From the NCBI GenBank assembly GCA_031119205.1, contig JAVHYF010000034.1, positions 1 through 42,741 on the forward strand: DNA of 42,741 bases. The letters are read 5' to 3'. The notes under the pieces are model-generated. The model saw only the letters and a program-made list of their open reading frames with translations, did not search any database and had not been told where the DNA came from. Below are positions 1 to 9,590 of the stretch, piece by piece. Within the stretch, counting starts at the first letter, position 1, and each line of letters starts with the position of its first letter. This DNA is from Moraxellaceae bacterium. GTDB taxonomy: Bacteria > Pseudomonadota > Gammaproteobacteria > Burkholderiales > Rhodocyclaceae. A program made the position numbers and the translations under genes.

Positions 1-99
1 GGTTGCATCCAGCGAGCCGTAGATACGGACGTTGGATTGCGCGAACGCCGGGGCGGTGACCATGCTGGCAACAGCCAGGGCGATCAGTTTCTTCTGCAT
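1..99 (-). CDS. Porin N-terminus (Gram-negative Porin_4 type), partial
   Basis: Only the first 33 codons lie in the window; the gene continues past position 1. The ATG at 99-97 is preceded by an AGGAGA ribosome-binding site. The translation begins MQKKLIALAVASMVTAPAFA, a signal peptide, and the mature part starts QSNVRIYGSLDAT. This matches the first beta strand of betaproteobacterial trimeric general porins (xVxLYGxxD pattern). The family forms outer-membrane diffusion channels. Identification rests on the signal peptide and this one strand, but the pattern is characteristic. The upstream DNA (100-319) carries three short palindromes that could belong to its control region. Confidence 0.8.
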   Translation of the reverse strand, partial: MQKKLIALAVASMVTAPAFAQSNVRIYGSLDAT

Positions 100-162
100 A
101 GGTTTCTCCTCACAGTTGAAGAAGGGAGCGGGCGATCAGGAGCACCGCGAACCCTGCCTACC

Positions 163-271
163 TCTCGAATCGAGAAGTTGAGGGCGATTCTGGCAAACCG
201 CCTTTTGCCGGAGCAAGCCGGGGGCCGATGGAATCATGGATTCCGGCAACAACTGTTGCATGCATGCAACA
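163..271. repeat. Three short palindromes upstream of the porin gene
   Basis: The 220-base gap between porin and tamA has three near-perfect dyads: TCTCGA-A-TCGAGA at 163-175, GGAATC-ATG-GATTCC at 230-244, and an 18-bp uninterrupted palindrome TGTTGCATGCATGCAACA at 254-271. They lie 64-172 bases upstream of the porin start, where operators or an RNA leader could be. No known factor is recognised. Confidence 0.5.
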
Positions 272-319
272 AGCTCGCAGCAATGGGGCAAACACTTCCC
301 GACGGCTCCCGCACTGGCC

Positions 320-2053
320 TCAGAAGGCAAAAGCGATGGAAATATGGGCTTTGACGCCCGGTTCGTCCTGGCCGCCGCCCTGACCATAAGCGACATCGAA
401 GGCGATATTGCCGGCCGGGCTTTTCCACCTGGCGCCAGCACCGTATCCGTAACGCAACACGAAACCCTGCAGTTCATCGGCGGCATTGCCGGCATCCACG
501 AACACCGCCCCGGCCCAGGAGGGGGCGAACCAGCGGTTGTACTCCACCGAGCCGATGGCCATGTAGCGGCCACCGACCGTGGCGGCCCCTTCCTTGACGC
601 CCAGGCTGAGGTAGTCGTAGCCACGCACGGTCTGTGAGCCGCCCGTACGGAACAGAAAGTCCTCCGGCACGAAATCGCGCGTCTTGGCGATCGTATACCC
701 CCCTTCGAGACGTCCCAGCAGGACGTCGCGGGAACTCAGCGGCCACCAGCCATGGAGTCGGCCATAGCTGCGCAGGAAGTTGCCATCGGACAGCAGCACC
801 TGCGCGCCGCCACCGATCTGCACCTGCATGACGTAGCCCTTGCGGGGGTCGAGTACGTTGTCGACCTTGCGGTGCGTCCAGCCCCAGTTAAGGGCCAGGG
901 CGCTCTTGACCGCCTCCTCGGAGCCATCCGGATGGCTTTTCTCGCGCTGGTAGCTCAACCCGATGTTCTGGTCGATGTTGCCGCGCGTGCGGCTGCGCAC
1001 CGCACCGATCTGCTGCTTGAAGATCTGCAGGCCTTCGATCTTCTCGTTGTTGATGAGCCCGCCCACCCCGTAGCGATGCCCTTCCTCGCCGCGAGGAAAA
1101 TAGACATCGGCAAACGACGATTGCCGCCGCTGTTCGACACGTATACCCGCATTGAGCTGCCAGGCGCGGTTGAACAGGTCGGCATCGCGATAACCCAGTT
1201 CTACACGGGCGCCCGTGTTGGTGCTGAAGCCGACCCCCACACTCCCCCGGCGGGGCTTGTTCTCGGTCAGGCGAACCCGCACCGGCACCGGCTCGGTCGT
1301 ATCCGCACCGGGCGCGAGATCGACCTCCACGGCGGAAAAATAGGGTGTGTTCTGTAACGCGCTCTGCAAGGCCAGCAGGCGCTCACGGCTATAGGGCTCC
1401 CCCTGCCTCAAGGGGTTGTAGCGCTGTACCAGCTCCGTTTCGTAGCGATCCAGGCCCTCGATCTGCAACGGGCCTAGCAGGAAGGGCGGACCACTGTCGA
1501 CCTGCAGCCTCAGATGGGCTGCAGCCGCTTCGGTGTCGATGTCGGCCACGCTCTCGCGCAGGCTGGCAATCGCAAAATCCTGCGCTGACAGATCCTGCAG
1601 GAGGCGCTCCTTGGCGGCAGTCCAGTCCTGCTGGCGAAAGGGCCGGCCGGCCTTGAGCACCCAGGACTCACGCAACGCAGCCATCCGCTCGGCATAGGCC
1701 GGATCCGACGCAATGGCCCCGGAGAAAGTGATCTCGACGCTGCGCACCTCGGTGCGCGGACCGGGCCGGACATCCAGCACCACCACGCCGTCGTCGACAT
1801 CCGTGCTCAGCTCGGGCGTGAAATAACCTTCCGTAGCGAGCAGATCGGTCGCTTCGCTGCGCAGGCGGCGGGCCAGGAACAGGCGGCTGGCACGATCCGG
1901 CTGCTCGTTCGCGATCGCCGCATCCGGCAGGAAGCGACGTAGCAGCGGCGCGACCTCATCCGGGGCCTGCAGGCGCCAGCGCTCCTGGGCCAGCACCGGC
2001 AATGCGGTCAGGCCAGACAGTGCCAAGGCCAGCAGGAGGCGCGGAAAGGGCAC
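320..2053 (-). CDS. tamA: TamA-like Omp85-family outer-membrane assembly protein
   Basis: 577 residues, the usual length for TamA. A signal peptide (MPFPRLLLALALSGLTALPVLA) is followed by three POTRA-like modules (about residues 25-265) and a 16-strand BamA/TamA beta-barrel. Barrel landmarks are GSVGVGFSTNTGARVELGY, the VRGY/F-type motif seen as TVRGYDYLSLG near residue 480, and a terminal Phe (ISIAFAF), the outer-membrane insertion signal. TamA works with inner-membrane TamB to insert a subset of outer-membrane proteins and move phospholipid. The start is GTG at 2053, 27 bases after the fbp stop, so the two genes are probably co-transcribed. No clear Shine-Dalgarno is visible. The usual partner gene tamB does not follow; the next gene downstream is a porin. 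Other Omp85 proteins are less likely given the three-POTRA length. Confidence 0.88.
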   Translation of the reverse strand: MPFPRLLLALALSGLTALPVLAQERWRLQAPDEVAPLLRRFLPDAAIANEQPDRASRLFLARRLRSEATDLLATEGYFTPELSTDVDDGVVVLDVRPGPRTEVRSVEITFSGAIASDPAYAERMAALRESWVLKAGRPFRQQDWTAAKERLLQDLSAQDFAIASLRESVADIDTEAAAAHLRLQVDSGPPFLLGPLQIEGLDRYETELVQRYNPLRQGEPYSRERLLALQSALQNTPYFSAVEVDLAPGADTTEPVPVRVRLTENKPRRGSVGVGFSTNTGARVELGYRDADLFNRAWQLNAGIRVEQRRQSSFADVYFPRGEEGHRYGVGGLINNEKIEGLQIFKQQIGAVRSRTRGNIDQNIGLSYQREKSHPDGSEEAVKSALALNWGWTHRKVDNVLDPRKGYVMQVQIGGGAQVLLSDGNFLRSYGRLHGWWPLSSRDVLLGRLEGGYTIAKTRDFVPEDFLFRTGGSQTVRGYDYLSLGVKEGAATVGGRYMAIGSVEYNRWFAPSWAGAVFVDAGNAADELQGFVLRYGYGAGARWKSPAGNIAFDVAYGQGGGQDEPGVKAHISIAFAF

Positions 2054-2080
2054 GCGGAATTGACGGAGCAGCGCGTCGGA

Positions 2081-3094
2081 TCAGCCTGCGGTGGACTCCG
2101 CGTGGTAGCGCACCACGCGCTCCACCTCGTTCTTCGAGCCCAGCACCACCGGCACACGCTGATGCAAGGCCAGCGGCTGCACGTCCAGGATGCGCTGGCG
2201 GCCCGTGGTAGCGGCACCACCCGCCTGCTCGATGATGAAAGCCATCGGATTGGCCTCGTACAACAGACGCAGGTGACCGCCGTTGGGGCGATTCTTCTCG
2301 TCCAACGGATACATGAAGATCCCGCCACGCGCCAGGATGCGATGCACATCCGCGACCATCGACGCCACCCAGCGCATGTTGAAATCCACTTCCCGTGGGC
2401 CTTCACGACCCGCCTGCAACTCGTCCACGTAACGCTTGACCGGCGCCTCCCAGAAGCGCGAGCGCGAGGCGTTGATGGCGAACTCCCGGGTGTCCTCGGG
2501 AATGCGGATGTCGCTATGCGTCAGCACCCAGGCACCGAACTCGCGATCCAGCGTAAACCCATGCACGCCGTCCCCGACCGTCAACACCAGCATGGTCGAC
2601 GGACCATAGATCGCGTAACCCGCCACCACCTGCTTGCTGCCCGGTTGCAGGAAGGCCTCGGCAGACGGGTCGGTCACGCCCTCGGGACACTGCAACACCG
2701 AGAAGATGGTGCCGATCGACACGTTCACGTCGATGTTCGACGAACCGTCGAGCGGATCGAACACCAGCAGGTACTCACCCTTGGGATAACGGTTCGGAAT
2801 CGGGAACGGCTCCTCCATTTCTTCCGAAGCCATGGCCGCCAGGTGGCCGCCCCATTCATTGGCCTGCAGCAGCAACTCGTTGGTGATGACATCCAGCTTC
2901 TTCTGCACTTCGCCCTGCACGTTCTCGCTGCCAGCAGAGCCGAGCACATCGGCGATGGCACCTTTGCCGACGTGGACGCTGATGACCTTGACGGCACGTG
3001 CAACGACTTCGATCAGCAGGCGCAGATCTGCGGGAATGCGCTGCGCCGAGCGCTGCTGTTCGATCAGGAACTGGGTAAGGGTGACGCGGCTCAT
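2081..3094 (-). CDS. fbp: Fructose-1,6-bisphosphatase class I
   Basis: 337 residues from the ATG at 3094 ([14 protein letters not shown]), the normal class I length. It hydrolyses fructose-1,6-bisphosphate to fructose-6-phosphate in gluconeogenesis, in the cytosol, using Mg2+. The signature [14 protein letters not shown], which binds metal and substrate, sits near residue 120. [39 protein letters not shown] near the C-terminus is the conserved substrate-binding block. The reading frame stays open upstream of 3094, but similarity to the family starts at MSRVTL, and the extra region would cover the promoter. It is the first gene of the likely fbp-tamA operon and diverges from dadA. Confidence 0.96.
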   Translation of the reverse strand: MSRVTLTQFLIEQQRSAQRIPADLRLLIEVVARAVKVISVHVGKGAIADVLGSAGSENVQGEVQKKLDVITNELLLQANEWGGHLAAMASEEMEEPFPIPNRYPKGEYLLVFDPLDGSSNIDVNVSIGTIFSVLQCPEGVTDPSAEAFLQPGSKQVVAGYAIYGPSTMLVLTVGDGVHGFTLDREFGAWVLTHSDIRIPEDTREFAINASRSRFWEAPVKRYVDELQAGREGPREVDFNMRWVASMVADVHRILARGGIFMYPLDEKNRPNGGHLRLLYEANPMAFIIEQAGGAATTGRQRILDVQPLALHQRVPVVLGSKNEVERVVRYHAESTAG

Positions 3095-3397
3095 GGTGGG
3101 CACCTGGGGGAGGTTGATGTTTTTTGATGTGGCGTAAAGAACACACGCCGATATGGGCGTGATTATCGCGCCGTTTGTCACGGCGTGATGTCGTTTTCCA
3201 GCAGAAAGACGAAACTCCTGCCGGGCAGCATCAGTCACAGCGACATGCCGGCGATTGCTCGGGCAAGACAAGCTCGCATCGATTCCCCGGCCATTGCGCA
3301 AGCAATGCACGCAACGAACGTGTAGCCTTGCAGCGTTGCCGCGTCGGCCTCCCCCGACACGTCAAAGGTGGATCAGAAAAAGAAAGTTCGAACCTAG
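3095..3397. other. Divergent promoter region between fbp and dadA
   Basis: 303 bases with no convincing gene. An AT-rich patch at 3117-3128 is followed by the dyad CACGCC-GATATG-GGCGTG (3145-3162), which lies 50-70 bases upstream of fbp and could be an operator or overlap its promoter. No Fur-like site or terminator is seen. Confidence 0.5.
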
Positions 3398-4660
3398 ATG
3401 CATATCGTTGTCATCGGCGCAGGCCTTGCGGGCGTCACTGCCGCGTGGAGCCTGCGCGAGGCCGGCCACACGGTGAGTGTGGTGGAACGCCGCGAGGCCG
3501 CCGGGCTGGAAACCAGCTTTGCCAACGGCGGCCAGATCTCCGTCAGCCATCCCGAGCCCTGGGCCAATCCGGGCGCCCCGCTGCTGCTGTTGCGCTGGCT
3601 GGGCCGGCGTGATGCGCCACTGTTGTTCCGCTTCCCTGCCGAGGCTGCACGCATCCGCTGGGGGTTGTCGTTCCTGCGCGAGTGCTTTCCTGGTCGCACC
3701 CGCCGCAACACCCGCGCAATCGCGAACCTGGCCACCTACAGCGCGCGCAAACTGCGCGAACTGCGGCGCACACTCGACCTGCACTACGACGAATCCAACC
3801 GCGGCATCCTGCATCTCTACTTCACGCCGGGCGAGCTGCGCCACGGCCGACAGCAACAACGGCTGCTGCAGAGGCACGGCATCGGTGCGCGCATGCTCGA
3901 CATCGACGAGTGCATTGCCATCGAACCCTCGCTCGCGCAATTGCGCGGCCGTCTGCGCGGCGCCATGCTGGGCGTCGAGGACGAAAGCGGCGACGCCTAC
4001 GTCTTCACCCAGGCCCTGGCGCAAAGGGCTGCCGCTGCAGGCGTGCAGTTCCACTTCGGCTGCAAGGCGGAGCGACTGGTCGTCAGCGGAAAACGCATCG
4101 GCGCGGTGGACATCATCGACGCTGGCGGACGCACCGGCGCCGTCAGCGGCGATGCCTTCGTCATCACCGCCGGCAGCTACAGTGGCGCGCTGGTTGCACC
4201 GCTAGGAGAAAAACTGCCGATCTATCCGGTGAAGGGCTACTCCGCGACACTCAACCTGCGTCGGCCGGAACGCGTGCCGCAAACCAGCATCACCGACGAA
4301 TCGCGACGCATCGTGTGCTCACGCCTGGGCAACCAGCTGCGGGTCGCCGGCACGGCGGAACTCAACGGATTCGATCTCAGCCTGGACCCGCTCCGCTGCC
4401 AGGCCCTGCTCGACTGGACCGAGGAAATGTTCCCCGGCGCCTGCGATCTGTCCAACCCGCATTTCTGGGCCGGGCTGCGCCCGACCACGCCGAGCAACCT
4501 GCCGCTGGTTGGCCGCAGCCGCATCAGCAACCTGTTCTACAACACAGGACATGGCACGCTGGGCTGGACGCTGGCATGCGGCACCGCCCAGGCCCTGGCA
4601 GACATCGTCAACGGTCGCCCGCCAGAGCCGGAATTCCCTTTCCTGCGCAACGGCAACTGA
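3398..4660 (+). CDS. dadA: D-amino acid dehydrogenase small subunit-like FAD enzyme
   Basis: 420 residues, close to DadA (about 420-435). This membrane-associated flavoenzyme oxidises D-amino acids, classically D-alanine, to 2-oxo acids and passes electrons to the quinone pool. Visible motifs are the N-terminal FAD dinucleotide fold VVIGAGLAGVTAAWSL (4-19), the DadA-specific LETSFANGGQISVSHPEPWA (about 37-56), YPVKGYSATL in the middle, and the C-terminal flavin block GLRPTTPSNLPLVGRS followed by YNTGHGTLGWTLACG. No alanine racemase gene (dadX) or Lrp-type regulator is adjacent, so the physiological substrate is open. A TfoX-N gene follows after 18 bases. Confidence 0.88.
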   Translation: MHIVVIGAGLAGVTAAWSLREAGHTVSVVERREAAGLETSFANGGQISVSHPEPWANPGAPLLLLRWLGRRDAPLLFRFPAEAARIRWGLSFLRECFPGRTRRNTRAIANLATYSARKLRELRRTLDLHYDESNRGILHLYFTPGELRHGRQQQRLLQRHGIGARMLDIDECIAIEPSLAQLRGRLRGAMLGVEDESGDAYVFTQALAQRAAAAGVQFHFGCKAERLVVSGKRIGAVDIIDAGGRTGAVSGDAFVITAGSYSGALVAPLGEKLPIYPVKGYSATLNLRRPERVPQTSITDESRRIVCSRLGNQLRVAGTAELNGFDLSLDPLRCQALLDWTEEMFPGACDLSNPHFWAGLRPTTPSNLPLVGRSRISNLFYNTGHGTLGWTLACGTAQALADIVNGRPPEPEFPFLRNGN

Positions 4661-4678
4661 ACGCTCACGTTTTGCAGC

Positions 4679-5011
4679 ATGGCCGCCTCGCGAGAATTCC
4701 TCGATCACGTGGCAGAGCTGTTCGCGCCGTTGGGGCAGGTGCGCGTCAAGCGGATGTTCGGCGGCGCTGGCGTCTATTGCGGTGACGTCATGATCGCGCT
4801 TGTTGCAGAGGACGTGCTGTACCTGAAAACCGACGATGGCAATCGTGAGGATTTCGAGAGCGCGGGGCTGGAGCCATTCACCTACACGGCGCGCGGCAAG
4901 ACCACGCGCATGAGCTACAGCCGGGCTCCCGACGACGCGCTTGAATCGCCAGCATTGATGCGCGACTGGGCACGCGGAGCGCTGGCCGCCGCACTACGCA
5001 GCCGCAAATAG
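4679..5011 (+). CDS. TfoX N-terminal domain protein
   Basis: 110 residues, the length of stand-alone TfoX_N proteins. The family landmark KRMFGGAGVYCGDVMIALV sits at about residues 21-39, followed by LYLKTDD and a C-terminal region with the MSYSRAP-type strand. TfoX itself is a competence regulator in Haemophilus and Vibrio, but it has a second C-terminal domain absent here. Stand-alone N-domain proteins have no settled function. It starts 18 bases after dadA, so co-transcription is likely, and ends 18 bases before the convergent hemB stop. Confidence 0.85.
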   Translation: MAASREFLDHVAELFAPLGQVRVKRMFGGAGVYCGDVMIALVAEDVLYLKTDDGNREDFESAGLEPFTYTARGKTTRMSYSRAPDDALESPALMRDWARGALAAALRSRK

Positions 5012-5029
5012 GCAGGCAACCCGTCCGGC

Positions 5030-6121
<1,092 letters not shown>

Positions 6122-6186
6122 TCAACAAGCGGATGGCCCCACCATCCCCCGCTTCACCTCCCTGAGCGGGAACCGGTGTTTGCCTC

Positions 6187-6240
6187 CCCCGGCGTCACCG
6201 GCGTTTCTGCCCCGGCGTCTTTACGCCGGGGAATTTTTTT
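6187..6240 (+). terminator. Orphan rightward intrinsic terminator with a competing arm
   Basis: On the plus strand, TCCCC-less stem CCCCGGCGT (6210-6218) pairs with ACGCCGGGG (6223-6231) and is followed by AATTTTTTT to 6240. The decamer CCCCGGCGTC occurs twice (6187-6196 and 6210-6219), so the upstream copy could pair with the same 3' arm. It overlaps the 3' end of engB, which is on the other strand. No plus-strand gene ends here, so it would end a leftover, antisense or small-RNA transcript. Confidence 0.65.
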
Positions 6241-6949
6241 GTGCGTCCGGTTCGTCGCCTTCGTCCGGATCTGCAACGTCTGCCGCCTCGCTTTCCATCT
6301 CCGCCAGCCAGGCCGCGACAGCCACCTCAACCTCCTCCAGCCCGCTCTTCTTGAGACTGGAAAACAGTTGCACGCTGACGCGCTCGCCCCAGTGCGGCAG
6401 CTCGCGCTTCACTGCGGCCAGCGTCTGCGCCGCTGCGCTACGCGTCAGCTTGTCGCTCTTGGTCAGCAATACGTGGACGGGGCGGCCGGACGGCGCGAAC
6501 CAGTCCAGCATCTGCCGATCAAGCGGCGTCAGTGGATGACGCGAATCCATGATCAGGATGAGCCCCAGCAGGCTTTCGCGCCGGGTCAGATAGTTTTCCA
6601 GCAGCTTCGCCCACTGCTTGCGGACCGCCTCCGGCACCTCGGCGTAGCCGTAGCCCGGCAGGTCGATCAGCGCCGCACCATTGCGCATGCGGAACACGTT
6701 GATCAGCTGCGTGCGGCCCGGCGTCTTGCTGACGTAGGCCAGCCGCGTATGGCCTACCAAGGCGTTGATTGCGCTCGATTTGCCGGCGTTCGAACGTCCG
6801 GCGAAAGCGATTTCGGGCGTACTTGCCGGGGGTAGATCCTGCGGACGCGCGATCGATATCTCGAACTGGGCGTGACGGAAGATCGAAACCTTCTTCGAGG
6901 CCTGTGCAGGCGTCGCGGGAGGGGTGGGGCGGGAATTGTCGGAAGGCAT
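6221..6949 (-). CDS. engB: Ribosome biogenesis GTPase YsxC/EngB
   Basis: 242 residues. This essential TRAFAC-class GTPase acts in late 50S ribosome assembly. The G motifs are clear: G1 [11 protein letters not shown]2 region TPGRTQ, G3 [11 protein letters not shown]4 TKSD, with G5-like FSSLKKSG. The start is set at ATG 6949 (MPSDNSRP), because the frame upstream runs into the promoter of the divergent cytochrome gene. No strong Shine-Dalgarno is seen. An acidic C-terminal tail ([20 protein letters not shown]) extends past the G domain. Its last codons overlap a plus-strand terminator, and the AAA/AAT codons for KN are the complement of the T-tract. The engB-cytochrome c4 divergent arrangement is common in betaproteobacteria, from general knowledge. 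Confidence 0.94.
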   Translation of the reverse strand: MPSDNSRPTPPATPAQASKKVSIFRHAQFEISIARPQDLPPASTPEIAFAGRSNAGKSSAINALVGHTRLAYVSKTPGRTQLINVFRMRNGAALIDLPGYGYAEVPEAVRKQWAKLLENYLTRRESLLGLILIMDSRHPLTPLDRQMLDWFAPSGRPVHVLLTKSDKLTRSAAAQTLAAVKRELPHWGERVSVQLFSSLKKSGLEEVEVAVAAWLAEMESEAADVADPDEGDEPDAQKNSPA

Positions 6950-7041
6950 CTGGAGAAGCGCAGCAAAGCTTGGAGTGCGGCGCGCGGCGGGGCTGTTATA
7001 GAATATCAGGTTTGAGCTAGCCCAGCCCCAAAGGTGAATCG

Positions 7042-7686
7042 ATGCTGACCCAGATCTCGCGCGCAACCTTGCTGTCCCTTGCCATTGCTGCCGGCACTTC
7101 CTTCGCGGCGGACAAGACCGCGCCCCAGCTGGACATGGCCAAGGCCAAACAGACGGCCGAAAACGTATGTGCCGCCTGCCACGGCGCCGATGGCAACAGC
7201 CAGATTTCGGCCAACCCGAAGCTGGCAGGCCAGCATGTCGACTATCTCTACAAGCAGTTGCTCAACTTCAAGCCGCAAGGCGGCAAGCCGGCCGAGCGCA
7301 ACAACGCCGTCATGGGCGGCATGGTCGCTGCGCTGTCCAACGACGAGCTGCGCGCACTGGCCGTGTATTACGGCGAGCAGAAGCTGAAGCCCGAAGTCGC
7401 CAAGAACAAGGCCACGCTGGATCGCGGCCAGAAACTCTGGCGTGCCGGCGACCCCAGCCGCGGCCTGCCCGCCTGCGCTGCCTGCCACGGCCCCGCCGGT
7501 GCCGGCCTGCCCGCGCAGTATCCGCGCATCCAGGGCCAGTTTGCCGACTACACCGAGGCCCAGCTGAAGGCTTTCCGCCTGAGCGAGCGCGCCAACGACC
7601 CGGCCAGCATGATGCGCATGATCGCCGTGAAGATGACGGACGCCGAGATCAAGGCCGTCGCCGACTACGCTGCCGGCCTGCGCTGA
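7042..7686 (+). CDS. Di-haem cytochrome c4
   Basis: 214 residues with a signal peptide ending near FAADK and two CxxCH haem sites, CAACH at 43-47 and CAACH at 145-149. The two similar halves are diagnostic of cytochrome c4. Each half has its axial Met candidate (MGGMVAAL near 91-98 and [10 protein letters not shown] near 190-200). The protein carries electrons in the periplasm, usually from the bc1 complex toward terminal oxidases. An AAAGGTG site precedes the ATG. A TATAGA -10-like element is at 6997-7002, with no convincing -35 at normal spacing. It is a single-gene unit closed by the terminator at 7713-7740. Confidence 0.93.
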   Translation: MLTQISRATLLSLAIAAGTSFAADKTAPQLDMAKAKQTAENVCAACHGADGNSQISANPKLAGQHVDYLYKQLLNFKPQGGKPAERNNAVMGGMVAALSNDELRALAVYYGEQKLKPEVAKNKATLDRGQKLWRAGDPSRGLPACAACHGPAGAGLPAQYPRIQGQFADYTEAQLKAFRLSERANDPASMMRMIAVKMTDAEIKAVADYAAGLR

Positions 7687-7712
7687 TCTTCAGGCTTCGC
7701 CAACACCACCAC

Positions 7713-7740
7713 AGGGCAGCTCCGGCTGCCCTTTTTCTTT
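7713..7740 (+). terminator. Intrinsic terminator after cytochrome c4
   Basis: GGGCAGC (7714-7720), loop TCCG, GCTGCCC (7725-7731), then TTTTTCTTT. It lies 27 bases past the stop codon. A textbook rho-independent terminator. Confidence 0.92.
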
Positions 7741-7767
7741 CGCGGACAGCCGCTGGCAACAACCAGC

Positions 7768-7902
7768 TCACAGCATCCGCGCGAAGAACAGGAAAGGCAT
7801 CGCGCACAAGGCCAGCACGGCCACAATGCCGAGTTGCAGTTGCCACACCTCGCGTGGCCAGGCGGCCCGCGCCGGGGAACCAGCTCTCCTCATCGCGACC
7901 AT
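7768..7902 (-). CDS. 44-residue single-pass membrane peptide divergent from tonB
   Basis: Not a recognised family. The ATG at 7902 is preceded by GGAGG seven bases upstream, a near-perfect ribosome-binding site. The product starts MVAMRRAGSPARAAWPREVW (basic and short) followed by a hydrophobic span from about residue 23 to 41 (LGIVAVLALCAMPFLFF), then ARML and TGA. This predicts one transmembrane helix with the basic end inside. Its promoter would lie toward 7910-8040, next to the Fur box that faces tonB, so iron control is plausible. The strong site and membrane-like composition argue for a real gene. Homologues could not be checked. Small accessory subunits of membrane complexes look like this, but no partner is implied by the sequence. 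Confidence 0.6.
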   Translation of the reverse strand: MVAMRRAGSPARAAWPREVWQLQLGIVAVLALCAMPFLFFARML

Positions 7903-8023
7903 GGTCAAACCTCCGCAAATGCAAACGCTTCTCGTTTGCGCATTTTCCACAAGCGCGGCTGGTGCGCAAGTTCTTTTCATGAAACGCAATCGGGTTGCAT
8001 CAAGGCTTGACAAGCAAGCCATA

Positions 8024-8042
8024 AATGATAACAATTCCCATT
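8024..8042. promoter_or_regulatory. Candidate Fur box, tonB / small membrane peptide
   Basis: AATGATAACAATTCCCATT. Against the 7-1-7 consensus TGATAATnATTATCA it matches 11 of 14 positions by eye. It lies 81 bases upstream of tonB and about 120 upstream of the divergent small gene. Confidence 0.8.
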
Positions 8043-8122
8043 AACCCGATTCTGCACGCTTGTGGTTGCCTGAAACGGGTTTTCCGTTTTCTGGCTCCCG
8101 TTCTTTCTTCCGCTTGCCCGCC

Positions 8123-8812
8123 ATGCAGTCCAATCCCGCAATGAACTTCGATCATGCCGATGGGCAGGCTCTGCCTCTCCCGGCAAAACTGGGCATTGGC
8201 GCCATCGCCGTGGCACTCCACCTTCTGGCCGGCTGGGGACTCATGCATCTGGTGATCACGCCGGAGAAGGCTAAAGAACTCGGCCCGCTGTTCGTATCCT
8301 GGGTCGCGCCGCCGGAACCGCCCAAGCCGGTAGTGGAGCCGCCCAAGCCGCCGCCGCCCAAGATCAAGAAGATCACCGAACCGCCACCCATCATTGCTGC
8401 CGCGCCCAAGCCCGATGCCGCGCCAGCATTCGTGGCCCCGCCCCCGCCGCCCGAGCCGGTCCCGCAACCCGTCGAGCCGGTTGTCAACATCGCGCCACCA
8501 TCTCCGGCGCCTGCGGTGGCTGCACAGCCCAAGACAGTGTCGGCGTCGGAAGTGCGCTACCGCGTACAACCGAACATCAGCTACCCGGCCCAGTCGCGCC
8601 GCCTGAATGAACAAGGCCGTGTGATGGTGCGCATCCTCATCGGCGCGAACGGCAACCCGCAACAGGTGGTCGTGTCGAAGTCCTCCGGCTTCAGCCGACT
8701 GGACGATGCCGTGATCGCCGGTATCCGTCGTGCATCTTTTTACCCTTACGAAGAAAACGGCCAGGCCATCCCGGTATGGGTGGTGGCGCCCTTCGATTTC
8801 AACCTCGACTAG
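8123..8812 (+). CDS. tonB: TonB energy-transducing protein
   Basis: 229 residues from ATG 8123; an internal ATG at 8141 is an alternative, and neither has a strong Shine-Dalgarno. One N-terminal membrane helix (about residues 20-42, IGAIAVALHLLAGWGLMHL) contains the His expected in the TonB anchor. A Pro/Lys-rich periplasmic spacer (PEPPKP, PPKPPPPKIKK, PPPPPEPVPQP; about 57-125) follows. The TonB_C domain contains YPAQSRRLNEQGRVMVRILI and SSGFSRLDDAVIAGIR. TonB couples the proton-motive force, through ExbB-ExbD, to outer-membrane receptors. It heads tonB-exbB-exbD and sits behind a Fur box. The two receptors at 15.9-20.6 kb are likely clients. Confidence 0.95.
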   Translation: MQSNPAMNFDHADGQALPLPAKLGIGAIAVALHLLAGWGLMHLVITPEKAKELGPLFVSWVAPPEPPKPVVEPPKPPPPKIKKITEPPPIIAAAPKPDAAPAFVAPPPPPEPVPQPVEPVVNIAPPSPAPAVAAQPKTVSASEVRYRVQPNISYPAQSRRLNEQGRVMVRILIGANGNPQQVVVSKSSGFSRLDDAVIAGIRRASFYPYEENGQAIPVWVVAPFDFNLD

Positions 8813-8828
8813 TCTTTAGGAATTCGTC

Positions 8829-9566
8829 ATGACTGAAACAACCGCCATGGGCTTCGGCCATTTCATCGCCCAGAGCGATGTCGTGGGCAAGGGCCTGTTG
8901 GCCATCCTCGTGATCATGTCCGCCATCTCCTGGACGCTGATCATCATGAAGGGCATCACGCTTTACCTGCGCAAGCGCCGCAGCGACGAATTCCTTGGCT
9001 TCTTCTGGAACGCCACCTCTCTGGAAGCCGTGGGCGACGAGATCACCACGCATGGCGCACGCGACCCCTTCTCGCACCTCGCCTCGCATGCTCTGCACGC
9101 CCGCCGTCACCACGCCCGTTACGGCGCGGCCAAGCTGGAAGAAGCCGGCTCGCCGCAGGAGTTCCTGACCCGCACCATGCGCAAGGTCATCGACGAGGAA
9201 ACCGCCCGCGTCGAGAACGGCCTGACCATGCTCGCCACCATCGGCGCCACCGCACCCTTCGTGGGTCTGTTCGGCACCGTGTGGGGCGTGTACCACGCGC
9301 TGATCGCCATCGGCATGAGCGGCGCCGGCACGCTGGACAAGGTGGCCGGCCCGGTCGGCGAGGCGCTGATCATGACCGGCATCGGCCTGGCCGTCGCCAT
9401 CCCGGCGGTGATGGGCTACAACTGGCTGACCCGCAGCAACCGCGTGCTGCTGGCCAAGCTGGACGCGTTTGCCTACGACTTGTTCACATTCCTGTCGCTG
9501 GGCCAGCCGCTGGCCAAGAGCGACAACAACGTGCAGCCGATGGTGCCGCGCACGGCGCATCAGTAA
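8829..9566 (+). CDS. exbB: ExbB proton-channel subunit
   Basis: 245 residues of the MotA/TolQ/ExbB family, normal length for ExbB. It forms the pentameric inner-membrane channel around ExbD that powers TonB. There are three membrane spans: about 20-42 (LLAILVIMSAISWTLIIMKG), about 130-155 (TIGATAPFVGLFGTVWGV), and about 175-200 (ALIMTGIGLAVAIPAVMGYNWL). The TVWG and GxGLAVAIPA motifs are family hallmarks. AGGA lies 8 bases before the ATG. It begins 16 bases after tonB and is followed by exbD after 24 bases. Confidence 0.96.
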   Translation: MTETTAMGFGHFIAQSDVVGKGLLAILVIMSAISWTLIIMKGITLYLRKRRSDEFLGFFWNATSLEAVGDEITTHGARDPFSHLASHALHARRHHARYGAAKLEEAGSPQEFLTRTMRKVIDEETARVENGLTMLATIGATAPFVGLFGTVWGVYHALIAIGMSGAGTLDKVAGPVGEALIMTGIGLAVAIPAVMGYNWLTRSNRVLLAKLDAFAYDLFTFLSLGQPLAKSDNNVQPMVPRTAHQ

Positions 9567-9590
9567 GCTGGCACCGCACGGAGTATTCCC

